Shown: in pieces, positions 17,338 to 26,327 of the stretch
How the letters are laid out: every line of letters begins with the position of its first letter
Position numbering within the stretch: position 1 is the first letter of the stretch
Assembly (NCBI GenBank): GCA_900770665.1
Contig: CAAGKZ010000049.1
Coordinates: 1 to 61,524 of the forward strand
Source: Bacteroidaceae bacterium
Lineage (GTDB): Bacteria; Bacteroidota; Bacteroidia; Bacteroidales; Bacteroidaceae
DNA: 61,524 nt
Direction: 5' to 3'
Translations under genes and position numbers: made by a program
The notes under the pieces: model-generated
What the model saw: the letters and a program-made list of their open reading frames with translations, nothing else
What the model was told of the DNA's origin: nothing
Database searches by the model: none

Positions 17338-18054
17338 TTATTCTTTTTTTGTATGTTTTGTTATAATTTCTAAAAATCTTATTTGGTCTGCAAAGTAACG
17401 ATTTTTATTCGGAAATTCCAAATATAATCGTTTAATAATTTCAAGAGCCTTGTCATATTTGCCCTGTTTGATGTAAATATTTGCTAAGGTCTCTGTGAAG
17501 AATGACGTTTCAGTGTACTGCTCGTCAGGCAGAATCGGTTTTTCACTTTCGTTCTCTATTTCAACGGCCGGTGCGTTTAAGTCGAGCGATATCTTTTCGT
17601 TATCCCCGGCAAGGAAGTTGTCTATGAGATTTTGTCCCCTGAGCTCGGGGATGTTCTCGTTCGATGTCTCTTTTTTCAGATACGCCGATACATAGTCTAC
17701 TGCGGCAGCACCCTCTGCTTCGAGCGATAGGGTTTCGGCCGGCAAAGTGTCAAGGAATGCGTCGATGAGTTCCATTGTCCTGTCAACTGTAATGTCGTTG
17801 GGGGCATCCTCAATGGTAGGTGCAGTGCCGTAGCCGGCCATGAGCTCAAAGATTGGCCATCGGCTTTTGAGGTAAATTGCGGCTTTTCGCATCTCCTTGC
17901 CGAAGTCAATGTCGTGTAACAGGTATAGGTTTTTGAGCATGAGCAGACGTGCCACGTCAAAATAGGGGTGTTTGCCCACTATCAGGCGCAGCTCGTAGAG
18001 TGTGTCGCGGTTGAGCCTCTCGGGGTGTGATATGTATGTTGACAGGTTTTCCAT
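17338..18054 (-). CDS. TPR-like protein of the lptE-secG cluster
   Basis: A 238-residue soluble protein. The N-terminal 90 residues are helical (HPERLNRDTLYELRLIVGKHPYFDVARLL), the middle is acidic and probably disordered, and a TPR pair closes the C-terminus (FFTETLANIYIKQGKYDKALEIIKRLYLEFP). No signal peptide. Its ATG overlaps the lptE stop (TAATG), which indicates translational coupling. The same neighbour order is familiar from other Bacteroidales, but I know no assigned function. A scaffold role in envelope assembly is inference from context. Confidence 0.8.
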   Translation of the reverse strand: MENLSTYISHPERLNRDTLYELRLIVGKHPYFDVARLLMLKNLYLLHDIDFGKEMRKAAIYLKSRWPIFELMAGYGTAPTIEDAPNDITVDRTMELIDAFLDTLPAETLSLEAEGAAAVDYVSAYLKKETSNENIPELRGQNLIDNFLAGDNEKISLDLNAPAVEIENESEKPILPDEQYTETSFFTETLANIYIKQGKYDKALEIIKRLYLEFPNKNRYFADQIRFLEIITKHTKKE

Positions 18055-18584
18055 TACCAGTTTGCTACTGCTGCGTTGAATATTGCTTCTACTATTTCGT
18101 CTATCATCTGTCCTACGAGTTCCTCCTGAACTGAGTCGAGTGACTGTGTTGCGTCAAAGTCACGTGTTGCGCTGAATTGGCGCTCAAAGTCCTCGTCGTG
18201 GTTGGTGTTGTTGGTGAAGCGTACGTTTACCGTCATCTTCAATTGTACCATGGATGAGTAGCCGTCGGACGAAATAGACTTGTTGTACTGGTCGTATGCT
18301 GTGATTTCACCAGCAAACTGCATGTCGCCGCCGCGAGATACTTGTTGCAACTTTGTCTGCTGCACAAATATGTCGTTCAGCTTCTCGTTGAACATAGTTG
18401 CCATCGGGCCCCATTGGTAAGCTGCACGGTTCTGGAATGTCTCAAGTGATATTGTCTTTACCTTGGTGTAGTCAATTGATGCTCCGGTGAACTTGTAGCT
18501 TACGGTGCAGCTTGATACAATGATGGCTGTAAGCAGAAACAGGGTGGTGTTCTTGAACTTATGTAATATGTTATTCAATGCCAT
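18054..18584 (-). CDS. lptE: LPS assembly lipoprotein LptE
   Basis: A 176-residue outer-membrane lipoprotein that plugs and supports LptD during lipopolysaccharide insertion. The signal sequence MALNNILHKFKNTTLFLLTAIIVSSC ends in a lipobox (VSSC, lipidated Cys26). Family segments follow: YKFTGASIDYTKVKTISLETFQN and a mixed beta region, ending with IDEIVEAIFNAAVANW. An upstream in-frame start would add 40 basic residues lying inside the sigma-54 activator gene, so ATG at 18584 is chosen. It overlaps the end of that gene by 14 bases and overlaps the following TPR gene by one base. Confidence 0.88.
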   Translation of the reverse strand: MALNNILHKFKNTTLFLLTAIIVSSCTVSYKFTGASIDYTKVKTISLETFQNRAAYQWGPMATMFNEKLNDIFVQQTKLQQVSRGGDMQFAGEITAYDQYNKSISSDGYSSMVQLKMTVNVRFTNNTNHDEDFERQFSATRDFDATQSLDSVQEELVGQMIDEIVEAIFNAAVANW

Positions 18585-19800
18585 ATTCCTTGATTTTTCG
18601 GTATAACGTGCGTTCCGATATGTTAAGTTCTTTGGCTGCATGCCGACGCTTGCCCTTGTTCCTTTCGAGTGCAAGGAGTATGGTCTTCTTCTCGACGTCA
18701 TCAAGTGATATTGTCTCTTCTACATATTCGTCGACAACGTGCTCTATGGGCTCGTATTTGACTTGCTGGGGCTGTATTTGGTACGACGGCTGCAACTGGT
18801 GCTGTAGAACCGGTACCTCATTCGCATCGGCATAGTATGGTGTTGCGCTCTTGGCACTCTCCTGTGCCGAACTTAGAATTTCTATCTGTTTTTTCAGTTC
18901 TGTTATGTCGCGTCGCATGTCGAACAGTACGCTGTACAGAATTTCACGTTCGCTCTCAAATGTCTTGCTCTCGCTCTTGTGCCCGGCGAGTGTCGGCAAA
19001 TTGCTTTTTTGCTCTTTTGGCAGATAGGTGGCAATAACATTCGCGTCAATATCGCGGTTCAGCTCCAATATTGAAATCTGTTCGGCGATGTTCTTCAGCT
19101 GGCGTATGTTGCCCGGCCAAGAGTATCCTAGAATAGCCTGTCTTGCGCTTTCATCGAGCTGTATTTTGGGTACATTGTATTTCGTGGCGAAATCCATGGA
19201 GAACTTCTTGAACAGCAATACGACATCTTCACCACGTTTGCGCAACGGTGGGATACTGATGGGTACAGTGCTCAAGCGGTAGTATAGGTCTTCTCTGAAA
19301 CGCCCCTCGGTAATGGCCTCGGCAAGGTTGACATTTGTGGCACATACAATGCGTACATTTGTCTTCTCTACGTCGGACGAACCCACTCTTATGAATTCTC
19401 CATTTTCGAGTACGCGCAAAAGACGTGCCTGTGTCGAGAGTGGGAGTTCGGCTACCTCGTCCAGAAAAATGGTGCCTCCGTCGGCTTCGCTGAAGTATCC
19501 TTTACGTTCGTTTACAGCACCGGTAAAGGCGCCCTTTACGTGTCCGAACAGCTCGGAATCAATGGTTCCTTCGGGTATGGCACCGCAGTTGACGGCAATG
19601 TATTTCCCGTGTTTGCGTGTGCTGTTGGTGTGTACTATTTTGGGGAAGAATTCCTTTCCCACGCCGCTCTCTCCGGTTATGAGTACCGACAGATCGGTGT
19701 GCGCCACCTGGATGGCGGTGTCAATTGCACGCAACAGTGCCGGGTCGTTGCCGATTATCCCGAACTGCTGTTTTACTCTTTGTATATCGGATAGGTTCAT
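18571..19800 (-). CDS. Sigma-54 interaction (AAA+) transcriptional activator without receiver domain
   Basis: A 409-residue activator of sigma-54 RNA polymerase. The AAA+ domain occupies roughly residues 14-245: Walker A GESGVGKE (43-50), the sigma-54-contacting loop GAFTGA (90-95), Walker B GTIFLDE (109-115) and the arginine-finger region FREDLYYRL. A Gln/Glu-rich linker (about 290-360) leads to a Fis-type helix-turn-helix (RNKGKRRHAAKELNISERTLYRKI, last 40 residues, quoted in part). There is no N-terminal receiver or PAS domain, so the activating signal is not evident. It is the first gene of the lptE-secG cluster, with overlapping gene ends. Confidence 0.92.
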   Translation of the reverse strand: MNLSDIQRVKQQFGIIGNDPALLRAIDTAIQVAHTDLSVLITGESGVGKEFFPKIVHTNSTRKHGKYIAVNCGAIPEGTIDSELFGHVKGAFTGAVNERKGYFSEADGGTIFLDEVAELPLSTQARLLRVLENGEFIRVGSSDVEKTNVRIVCATNVNLAEAITEGRFREDLYYRLSTVPISIPPLRKRGEDVVLLFKKFSMDFATKYNVPKIQLDESARQAILGYSWPGNIRQLKNIAEQISILELNRDIDANVIATYLPKEQKSNLPTLAGHKSESKTFESEREILYSVLFDMRRDITELKKQIEILSSAQESAKSATPYYADANEVPVLQHQLQPSYQIQPQQVKYEPIEHVVDEYVEETISLDDVEKKTILLALERNKGKRRHAAKELNISERTLYRKIKEYGIE

Positions 19801-19831
19801 ATTGCTTTTTTATGATAGCGTGATAATTGTA

Positions 19832-21691
19832 TCAGAATGGGAACAGTAAAGGCAGTACCAATATCATTACAATTCCAAGTATTATCTGTAATGGCAGACC
19901 AACCTTGACATAATCGGAGAATGTGTACTGTCCGGCCGGTTTTACCAATGCATTTGGCGGAGTTGAGAATGGCGATGCAAAGCATAGGCTTGCACCCAAT
20001 GTCACGGCAAAGAGCATTGGAGTGGGGTTTACGCCGATGCTTGTGGCGCATTGCATTGCAATGGGCGCCATAAGTACGGCGGTAGCCGTGTTGCTTATGA
20101 ACATCGTCAATAACGACGTCGCAAAATATATTGCTGCAAGCATCACTATGGGATTGAAATCTCCCAATGCATCTTTCAGTGATGTTGCTACCAATCCCGA
20201 TATTCCGGTCTTCTCCAATGCTGTAGACATTGGAATCATGGCGGCAATGAGCATGATGCTTTCCCAATTTATGGTCTTATATGCGGCCTCGACATTGCGG
20301 AAACATCCTGTCAATACGGTCAGCAGTCCGGCGATGATGACAGCGGTTACCGGCTCAACTACATTAAATGCCATCGCTGCAATCATTGCAATCATTATTA
20401 CGGCTGCAATAGGAGCCTTGTAGTCAAGTGTTACTTTTGCGGCCTCTTCGAGCGGGCGTCCCATGACAATCCATTCATTGGTCTCCTTTTCAAGGTTTGC
20501 GATGTTGCTCCATGTTCCCTGTACGAGCAATACATCGCCAATGTGGATGGTCTCGTTTGCAAGTCCTTGTCTTATGTATTCGCCTTTGCGGCATATACCA
20601 AGTATGCTGACGTTGTATCTTGTGCGGAACTGTACTTCCTTGATGCTCTTGTTTATGACAGTAGATGATGGCATCAATACAATTTCGGCAACGCCGATGT
20701 CGTAGAAGTCGAGGTTGTTGCTTTCGTTGTCGGTTATGAACTCCAATTTATAATCTGTGACAAATTTTTTCACCTGTTCTTCAGTACCCGATATGTAGAG
20801 TATGTCATTGGCGCGTAACATGGTGTCGGAGTCGGCAGCCTGTTGGGTTACGGTTTTTGTAAGGAAGTTGCGCTGACCTCCCTCAATGCGTCGCACTTCA
20901 ATGATGTTAAGGCCGTATACCTTTCTTATGTTCAACTCGCCAATCATCTTGCCGGTAGCCAATGAATCGGCTCTCAACTGTACTTTATGAAGGTTGTTCG
21001 AGATTCCATACTCTTTTACCAAAGTCTTGAGTGACTTTGCGCTGCTGGCACTTTTGCTGCTGAGCGAACCGCTTTTTGACAGATATTTCTTGCTTAGCGG
21101 CAGCAAGAGAAGTGTTCCCACAACGGCGCAGATGATACCTACTGGCAGGAATGTGAAGAACCCCAATCCCTGGTAGCCGTTCTTTATAAGTTCCTCGTTT
21201 ATCACAAGGTTGGGCGGTGTACCGATGAGTGTCATCATACCGCTCATGCTGCTGGCAAAGGCAAGCGGCATGAGCAGGCGGCTTGGGTTCATCTTGGCAC
21301 TCATTGCCATACTTACCACAATGGGAATCATGATTGCCACTGTGCCGGTGTTGCTCACAAAAGCTCCCATCAAAGAGGTTACAGCCATCACAAGAACAAA
21401 GAGGCGTGTTTCGCTGTTTCCGGCAAGGCGCATGAGTTTTGAGCTTATCATCTTTGCGAGTCCGGTCTGGAATATGGCTCCGCCCACCACGAAAAGTCCC
21501 ACCATCATAATTACCGAGGTGCTGGAGAAACCGGAGAAGGCTTCCTTGGAGTTGGGCTCGAGAATTTCCAAAATGATAAGTAGTGCAAGTGCGCACAATG
21601 CGACAATGTCGGAGCGTATTTTTCCTGAAATGAAGAATACCATCGTCAATAACAGGATGGCTAAGGTCTCAATTGCTTTTATTTCAATCAT
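19832..21691 (-). CDS. SLC13/DASS-type transporter with two TrkA-C domains
   Basis: A 619-residue inner-membrane carrier. Two bundles of about five or six hydrophobic segments (residues 5-190 and 395-619) flank a soluble middle of two RCK/TrkA-C-like domains (about 215-375, with LNIRKVYGLNIIEVRR and a second copy NVSILGICRKGEYI). The membrane halves each carry family repeats, such as SNTGTVAIMIPIV and IGTPPNLV in the first and SNTATAVLMAPIA in the second; SNT/NT motifs bind sodium and substrate in this family. Likely substrates are dicarboxylates, sulfate or other anions; the sequence does not decide. It is divergent from tamB. Confidence 0.85.
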   Translation of the reverse strand: MIEIKAIETLAILLLTMVFFISGKIRSDIVALCALALLIILEILEPNSKEAFSGFSSTSVIMMVGLFVVGGAIFQTGLAKMISSKLMRLAGNSETRLFVLVMAVTSLMGAFVSNTGTVAIMIPIVVSMAMSAKMNPSRLLMPLAFASSMSGMMTLIGTPPNLVINEELIKNGYQGLGFFTFLPVGIICAVVGTLLLLPLSKKYLSKSGSLSSKSASSAKSLKTLVKEYGISNNLHKVQLRADSLATGKMIGELNIRKVYGLNIIEVRRIEGGQRNFLTKTVTQQAADSDTMLRANDILYISGTEEQVKKFVTDYKLEFITDNESNNLDFYDIGVAEIVLMPSSTVINKSIKEVQFRTRYNVSILGICRKGEYIRQGLANETIHIGDVLLVQGTWSNIANLEKETNEWIVMGRPLEEAAKVTLDYKAPIAAVIMIAMIAAMAFNVVEPVTAVIIAGLLTVLTGCFRNVEAAYKTINWESIMLIAAMIPMSTALEKTGISGLVATSLKDALGDFNPIVMLAAIYFATSLLTMFISNTATAVLMAPIAMQCATSIGVNPTPMLFAVTLGASLCFASPFSTPPNALVKPAGQYTFSDYVKVGLPLQIILGIVMILVLPLLFPF

Positions 21692-21782
21692 AATTGTGGG
21701 CTATTACGCATTAAGGTCTGCAAAGTTAATAAAAATAGTCTATTTTTTGAATGGAAAGTGCGTTTTTGTCGTGTAAAATGAG

Positions 21783-21790
21783 TATATTCG
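21783..21790 (+). promoter_or_regulatory. -7 promoter element of tamB (TATATTCG)
   Basis: TATATTCG fits TAnnTTTG with one change. A GC-rich imperfect hairpin (21801-21829, arms ACGCGC and GCGCGT) followed by TTTT lies between it and the gene, so the leader may form a weak terminator. Confidence 0.45.
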
Positions 21791-21881
21791 CGTCAACTTT
21801 CACGCGCATGCCTTCCGTGGGCGCGCGTTTTAACGATGCAAAAATATTAAAGTATTAAAGTACATATCGGTTACCATAGCT

Positions 21882-24800
21882 GTGATAGTGTCATTGCTGC
21901 TCATGCTGTGGATGTCAATGAGGCTGGACTTTGTCAAGCATCGTTTGGCTTCATATGTATCCAATGAATTGGCAGACTATGGTATACCTCTTGAGGTCGG
22001 TGAGGTTGAAGTGCGCAGCATCAACGATGTACGTTTGAAGAATGTACTGCTTCTTGACCAATCCGGCGATACCGTAATCTATGCCGACGAGGCACGCGCC
22101 TATCTTCAGACCGAAAAACTCTTGAAAGGTGAAGTGAGGGTGAATACACTGGTGTTTGCCGCTCCTGATATAAGGCTTAGCCGTGCAACTCCCGATTCCG
22201 ATTTGAATATCCAGTTTATAGTGGATATCCTGAACCGCAACAAAAAAGATGAGCCGTCCAAACTTGATTTACGCATAAACCAGTTGCTGATATATGACGG
22301 TCGTTTGTCATACGATGTTTTCAGTGAGGTTCCCGATAGTAGCAAATTTGACCCCAATCATGTCTCTATAGATGATTTTGCATGCAATTTGTCGCTGAAG
22401 AAACTGCGCAAGGACGAAATGGATGTATATATACGTTCAATAAGCGGCCGTGAACGTTGTGGCCTGGAACTTGAAAAGCTCAAGGTTAAAGTTGTCAAGC
22501 AGGGCGAACACTTGAGTTTGAGTAATTTTGATTTGAGGACTCCGCTTAGTGGGATTATGTCTGACAAATTTGAGATAACGGCAGACAGCGCCTGGAATAA
22601 TCTTTCTTTTTCAGGTTCTCTCAAGAGTGACTGTCTTGACCCGGCAGATGTCGCTCCATTTGTTTCGCTACCGGGGTCGTCGATTTCTCCATTCTCCTTT
22701 AGTGTTGACGGCTTTTATAGCAAGGATACCCTTAATGCTGCGGTGACAGCTCAGGCATTTGACAATAGTTTCAGTATAATGGCCGATGTCGAGGCCGCCT
22801 CTCCTTTTGTGGAGCAGATGCGCGGTCACTTGGCTGTTGATGAACTGTTTGTTGAAGAGGAGATGGCAAGGATGCTCTTGGCTGTTGCCAAACTTGATTC
22901 GTTGGGCTACGATATTGCCGACAAACTGGGTGATACTTCCATAAAAGGTAATGTCTCTTTCGCAAAGGAGAATATCGGCGGAGAAATTGCTGTAGATTTC
23001 AAGAACGGCAGTATTGTTGCCGATGGCTCTATGGCTTCAGGTGGACGCTATGCTTTTAAAGTTGAAGGTCAGGAACTTAATCTCAAAGAGCTGGTGGGCA
23101 TTGACAAACTCGAGGGATGTCGTATAAATATCACTGCCGACGGAAATATAAAAGACAAGCGGAATTTAGCAAACGTCAGCGGCAGTATTGTTGATTTGGA
23201 ATACAATGATTACAGATATGCCCCGATTGTTTTCAATGGCAAGTATGTGGCTGACAAGATTACGGCAAAGGTTGAAACTGATGATCCGAATGTGAAGATG
23301 CAACTTGCTGCCGACTGCAGTCTGGCGGATGAAAAGAAGATGCGTGTGACATTGAAGTCGGATAAGTTTGTTCCTGCAAATCTCAATTTCTTCGAGTCGG
23401 AAAGAGAACAGGATTTTGTCTTTGGTATGAACGGTGAATATATTGATTATGGTGCGGGAAAGACCATCGTAAATGCCAAAATTGACAATATCTCATTACT
23501 TGAAGATGGTGATACAACGTTCATCCGCAACTTCTACATCAGTGACAACAAGGCCGGTGATGACAGACTCTTTGTGGTGACGTCCGATTTTGCCAGTGCC
23601 AGCATCTATGGCTCTTTTGATTTCAAGAGTATAAGGAATGGCCTTGTCGGTATCCTCAAATCCCATTTGCCGGTGCTGGATATTGCGCCTGTTGATGTTG
23701 ATTACACCACGGAGGCGAACAATTTCTATTACGACTTTAATATAACGGACAGCAGTCCGTTGACCAAAGTACTGGAACTCCCGGTGACGATTCTTGAACC
23801 TTCAAGCGTAAAGGGCGTATTCAATGAACGTGAAAACATATTCAAGATAGATGCTTCGATAAACAAGATTGACTACAAAGGTGAATTTATACGCTCGTTG
23901 AATATCACCGGACAGTCGGGCAGTGATGGGCTCGACCTGAATATGCAATTCAATAAACCATTGGTAAAGAATCCAAAGAAATTTAATTATGACAATAAGT
24001 CCGAGGATATTGTTGTCAGGGTCAATGCCAAAGTGGAATCAGACAATATCAAGGGGCTTGTGAACTGGAATAATTTCAAGGCCGATGATGTGATGATGGG
24101 TATGGTGCGTATGGATGCCGCATTTGACCGAAACAGCGACCATGAGCTGGAAATAGATGCAAAAATACACAGCGACAGTATAATACATAGAAATAAGGTC
24201 TGGTATATCGGTGAAGGAAGTGTGTCGGGTGAAATGGACAGGCTTATTGTTGAAAACATAAGACTCTCAAGTGATATGCAGGATCTTAAGATTGAGGGTG
24301 TCATAGGCAAAGAACATAGTGATAGCCTGAATGCTTATCTTAAAAATGTGGAGATAGCGACAATATTCGATTTGATTAATTTCAGAATACTCGATTTGGG
24401 CGGCAAGGCTACAGGTACGGCACATTTGACCGGCCTTTTGTCTGAACCCAATGCCGGAGCCCGTCTTGAGGTGAACAATTTCAGCATAGATGGAGCCGAC
24501 ATAGGAACCGGTGACGTATATGCAGGTTGGGATAATAATACCAAGAGCATTGTCCTTGATGCCGGTATATACAATAGGGAGAATGAACTCTCTACGGTCA
24601 AGGGGTTCCTGTCCCAGGCCAATGATACCATTACGCTCAAGATTAATGCCAATAACCTGGATGTCGCATTCCTTGACAAGAAGCTGGGTGCTTTCGTCTC
24701 CGATTTGGATGGTTGCGGTAGCGGCATGGTGCACCTGCATGGCGGTTGGCGTGCTGTCGACTTTGAGGGTGCAGTGGCGTTGTACTGTTCGGTAAAAGTC

Positions 24801-26285
24801 AATGCAAACAATACAAGATACTACTTTACAGGTGACTCGATAAAGTTTACAAAGGGTACTATCGCTTTTGACAATGCCCGATTGTATGACCGCTATGGTA
24901 ATAGAGGCAGCATTTCAGGTCCGTTGAACCATGACAATCTGAGCAACTGGAGATGTAATTTCAATATCAAGGCAGATGAAATGTTGGTGTATGACACCGA
25001 TGATTTCGGTTCCTTGCCGTTCTATGGAACTGTATTCGGCACCGGCGATGCCCTGATAAAGAGTGACAGTACCGGCTTCTTGCTGAAGGCAAACATGAAG
25101 AGTATGCCCGGTTCGCGTTTTGTATATAACTCAAACACTACGAGCGGAGCCCGTGACAACAGTTTTGTCACATTCACCGACAATAGCAAGCGCAAGAAAA
25201 AGGAGACGCCTGTTCAACAGATGCCGGTTGCCAAGGAGGCATACAATAAGACAGCAAGCAAACTGACGCTTGATTTCATGCTTGATGTGAACGATGCGCT
25301 TGAACTGAAGGTTTATACCAATCTGCAGACTGATGACTACATAAGCCTTTATGGTAACGGTCCGATAAATGCAATATATAATGACAAGACGGGCTTCAGC
25401 ATGAAAGGTAATCTGAACCTTGTGCGTGGTGCATACAAGTTTACAATTCAGGATATCTTCCCGAAAGTCTTTGACATTTCAAAGGGAAGTACAATAGCCT
25501 TCAATGGCGACCCGTTCTTGGCTGAACTTAATTTGAAGACAAAATACCTTGTGCCATCGGCATCGCTCAGTGACTTGACAACCGAAATTGCCAAGCGCAA
25601 GACCGTCAAGGTCAATTGTGTAATGAATATTACCGGCAGTCTTGCATCACCCGATCTCGCTTTTGATCTTGAACTGCCCGAGGGCAGTGAAGAGGAGCGT
25701 GAACTGCTTGCCAGTGTTGCTAGTACTCCCGACCAGAAAAATATGCAGTTTGTATACCTTCTTGGTGTGGGCAAGTTCTATACTTTTGATACAAACAGCG
25801 CACAGACGGGTGAAACGAACTCATCTACAGCCGTGGAGTCACTTATTTCCAATACAATTTCGGGCCAGTTGAACAATATGCTTGGCAAAATCATCAACAA
25901 CGGCAATTGGAATATATCGGGAAACATCTCTACAAGTGAACGCGGATGGAACAGTATGGAGGTTGAGGGAATGCTTCGTGGCCGACTCCTTGACAATCGC
26001 CTGCAGATAAACGGAAACCTTGGCTACCGTGAAAACCCCATTGCCAACCGTAACTTTATCGGTGATTTTGAGTTGTTGTGGCTGTTGAGTCCACAATATA
26101 ATTGGAACATCAAGGCATACAGCAAGACCAATGACCGTTATTTCTCAAAAACCGACCTCACGACACAGGGTATAGGTACATCTATTCTGCTTGAGTTCGA
26201 CCGTTGGAAATGGTGGGGCAAGAAAAAGAATAGGAAAAACGCGGAGCTGCAGGCCGATGATACTGCAGAAGCAGTGGATGAATAG
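21882..26285 (+). CDS. tamB: Translocation and assembly module protein TamB (DUF490/AsmA-like), start uncertain
   Basis: A roughly 1467-residue envelope-spanning protein of the TamB/AsmA-like group, which forms a long hydrophobic beta groove thought to move lipids between inner and outer membrane. An N-terminal membrane anchor (VSLLLMLWMSMRL) is followed by repeated beta-rich segments. The C-terminal DUF490-type region from about 1130 onward has FKMKGNLNLVRGAYKF-like, KSTLIAF-like and LLGVGKFY motifs, and the end includes GMLRGRLLDNRLQINGNLGYREN. The first in-frame initiator is GTG at 21882, but the hydrophobic reading frame continues upstream to 21843 without an ATG (IKVLKYISVTIAV), so the true N-terminus is probably longer. 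See findings. Confidence 0.85.
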   Translation: MIVSLLLMLWMSMRLDFVKHRLASYVSNELADYGIPLEVGEVEVRSINDVRLKNVLLLDQSGDTVIYADEARAYLQTEKLLKGEVRVNTLVFAAPDIRLSRATPDSDLNIQFIVDILNRNKKDEPSKLDLRINQLLIYDGRLSYDVFSEVPDSSKFDPNHVSIDDFACNLSLKKLRKDEMDVYIRSISGRERCGLELEKLKVKVVKQGEHLSLSNFDLRTPLSGIMSDKFEITADSAWNNLSFSGSLKSDCLDPADVAPFVSLPGSSISPFSFSVDGFYSKDTLNAAVTAQAFDNSFSIMADVEAASPFVEQMRGHLAVDELFVEEEMARMLLAVAKLDSLGYDIADKLGDTSIKGNVSFAKENIGGEIAVDFKNGSIVADGSMASGGRYAFKVEGQELNLKELVGIDKLEGCRINITADGNIKDKRNLANVSGSIVDLEYNDYRYAPIVFNGKYVADKITAKVETDDPNVKMQLAADCSLADEKKMRVTLKSDKFVPANLNFFESEREQDFVFGMNGEYIDYGAGKTIVNAKIDNISLLEDGDTTFIRNFYISDNKAGDDRLFVVTSDFASASIYGSFDFKSIRNGLVGILKSHLPVLDIAPVDVDYTTEANNFYYDFNITDSSPLTKVLELPVTILEPSSVKGVFNERENIFKIDASINKIDYKGEFIRSLNITGQSGSDGLDLNMQFNKPLVKNPKKFNYDNKSEDIVVRVNAKVESDNIKGLVNWNNFKADDVMMGMVRMDAAFDRNSDHELEIDAKIHSDSIIHRNKVWYIGEGSVSGEMDRLIVENIRLSSDMQDLKIEGVIGKEHSDSLNAYLKNVEIATIFDLINFRILDLGGKATGTAHLTGLLSEPNAGARLEVNNFSIDGADIGTGDVYAGWDNNTKSIVLDAGIYNRENELSTVKGFLSQANDTITLKINANNLDVAFLDKKLGAFVSDLDGCGSGMVHLHGGWRAVDFEGAVALYCSVKVNANNTRYYFTGDSIKFTKGTIAFDNARLYDRYGNRGSISGPLNHDNLSNWRCNFNIKADEMLVYDTDDFGSLPFYGTVFGTGDALIKSDSTGFLLKANMKSMPGSRFVYNSNTTSGARDNSFVTFTDNSKRKKKETPVQQMPVAKEAYNKTASKLTLDFMLDVNDALELKVYTNLQTDDYISLYGNGPINAIYNDKTGFSMKGNLNLVRGAYKFTIQDIFPKVFDISKGSTIAFNGDPFLAELNLKTKYLVPSASLSDLTTEIAKRKTVKVNCVMNITGSLASPDLAFDLELPEGSEEERELLASVASTPDQKNMQFVYLLGVGKFYTFDTNSAQTGETNSSTAVESLISNTISGQLNNMLGKIINNGNWNISGNISTSERGWNSMEVEGMLRGRLLDNRLQINGNLGYRENPIANRNFIGDFELLWLLSPQYNWNIKAYSKTNDRYFSKTDLTTQGIGTSILLEFDRWKWWGKKKNRKNAELQADDTAEAVDE

Positions 26286-26327
26286 ACAGCCGAGGAAGAA
26301 AAGGAATAATTTATACCTAATATTATT

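Noticed and set aside
20985..21596. A 203-codon antisense frame over the SLC13-type transporter.
   Set aside because: Composition is rich in His, Arg and Gln from reading the opposite strand of a membrane-protein gene; no domain or signal is visible.
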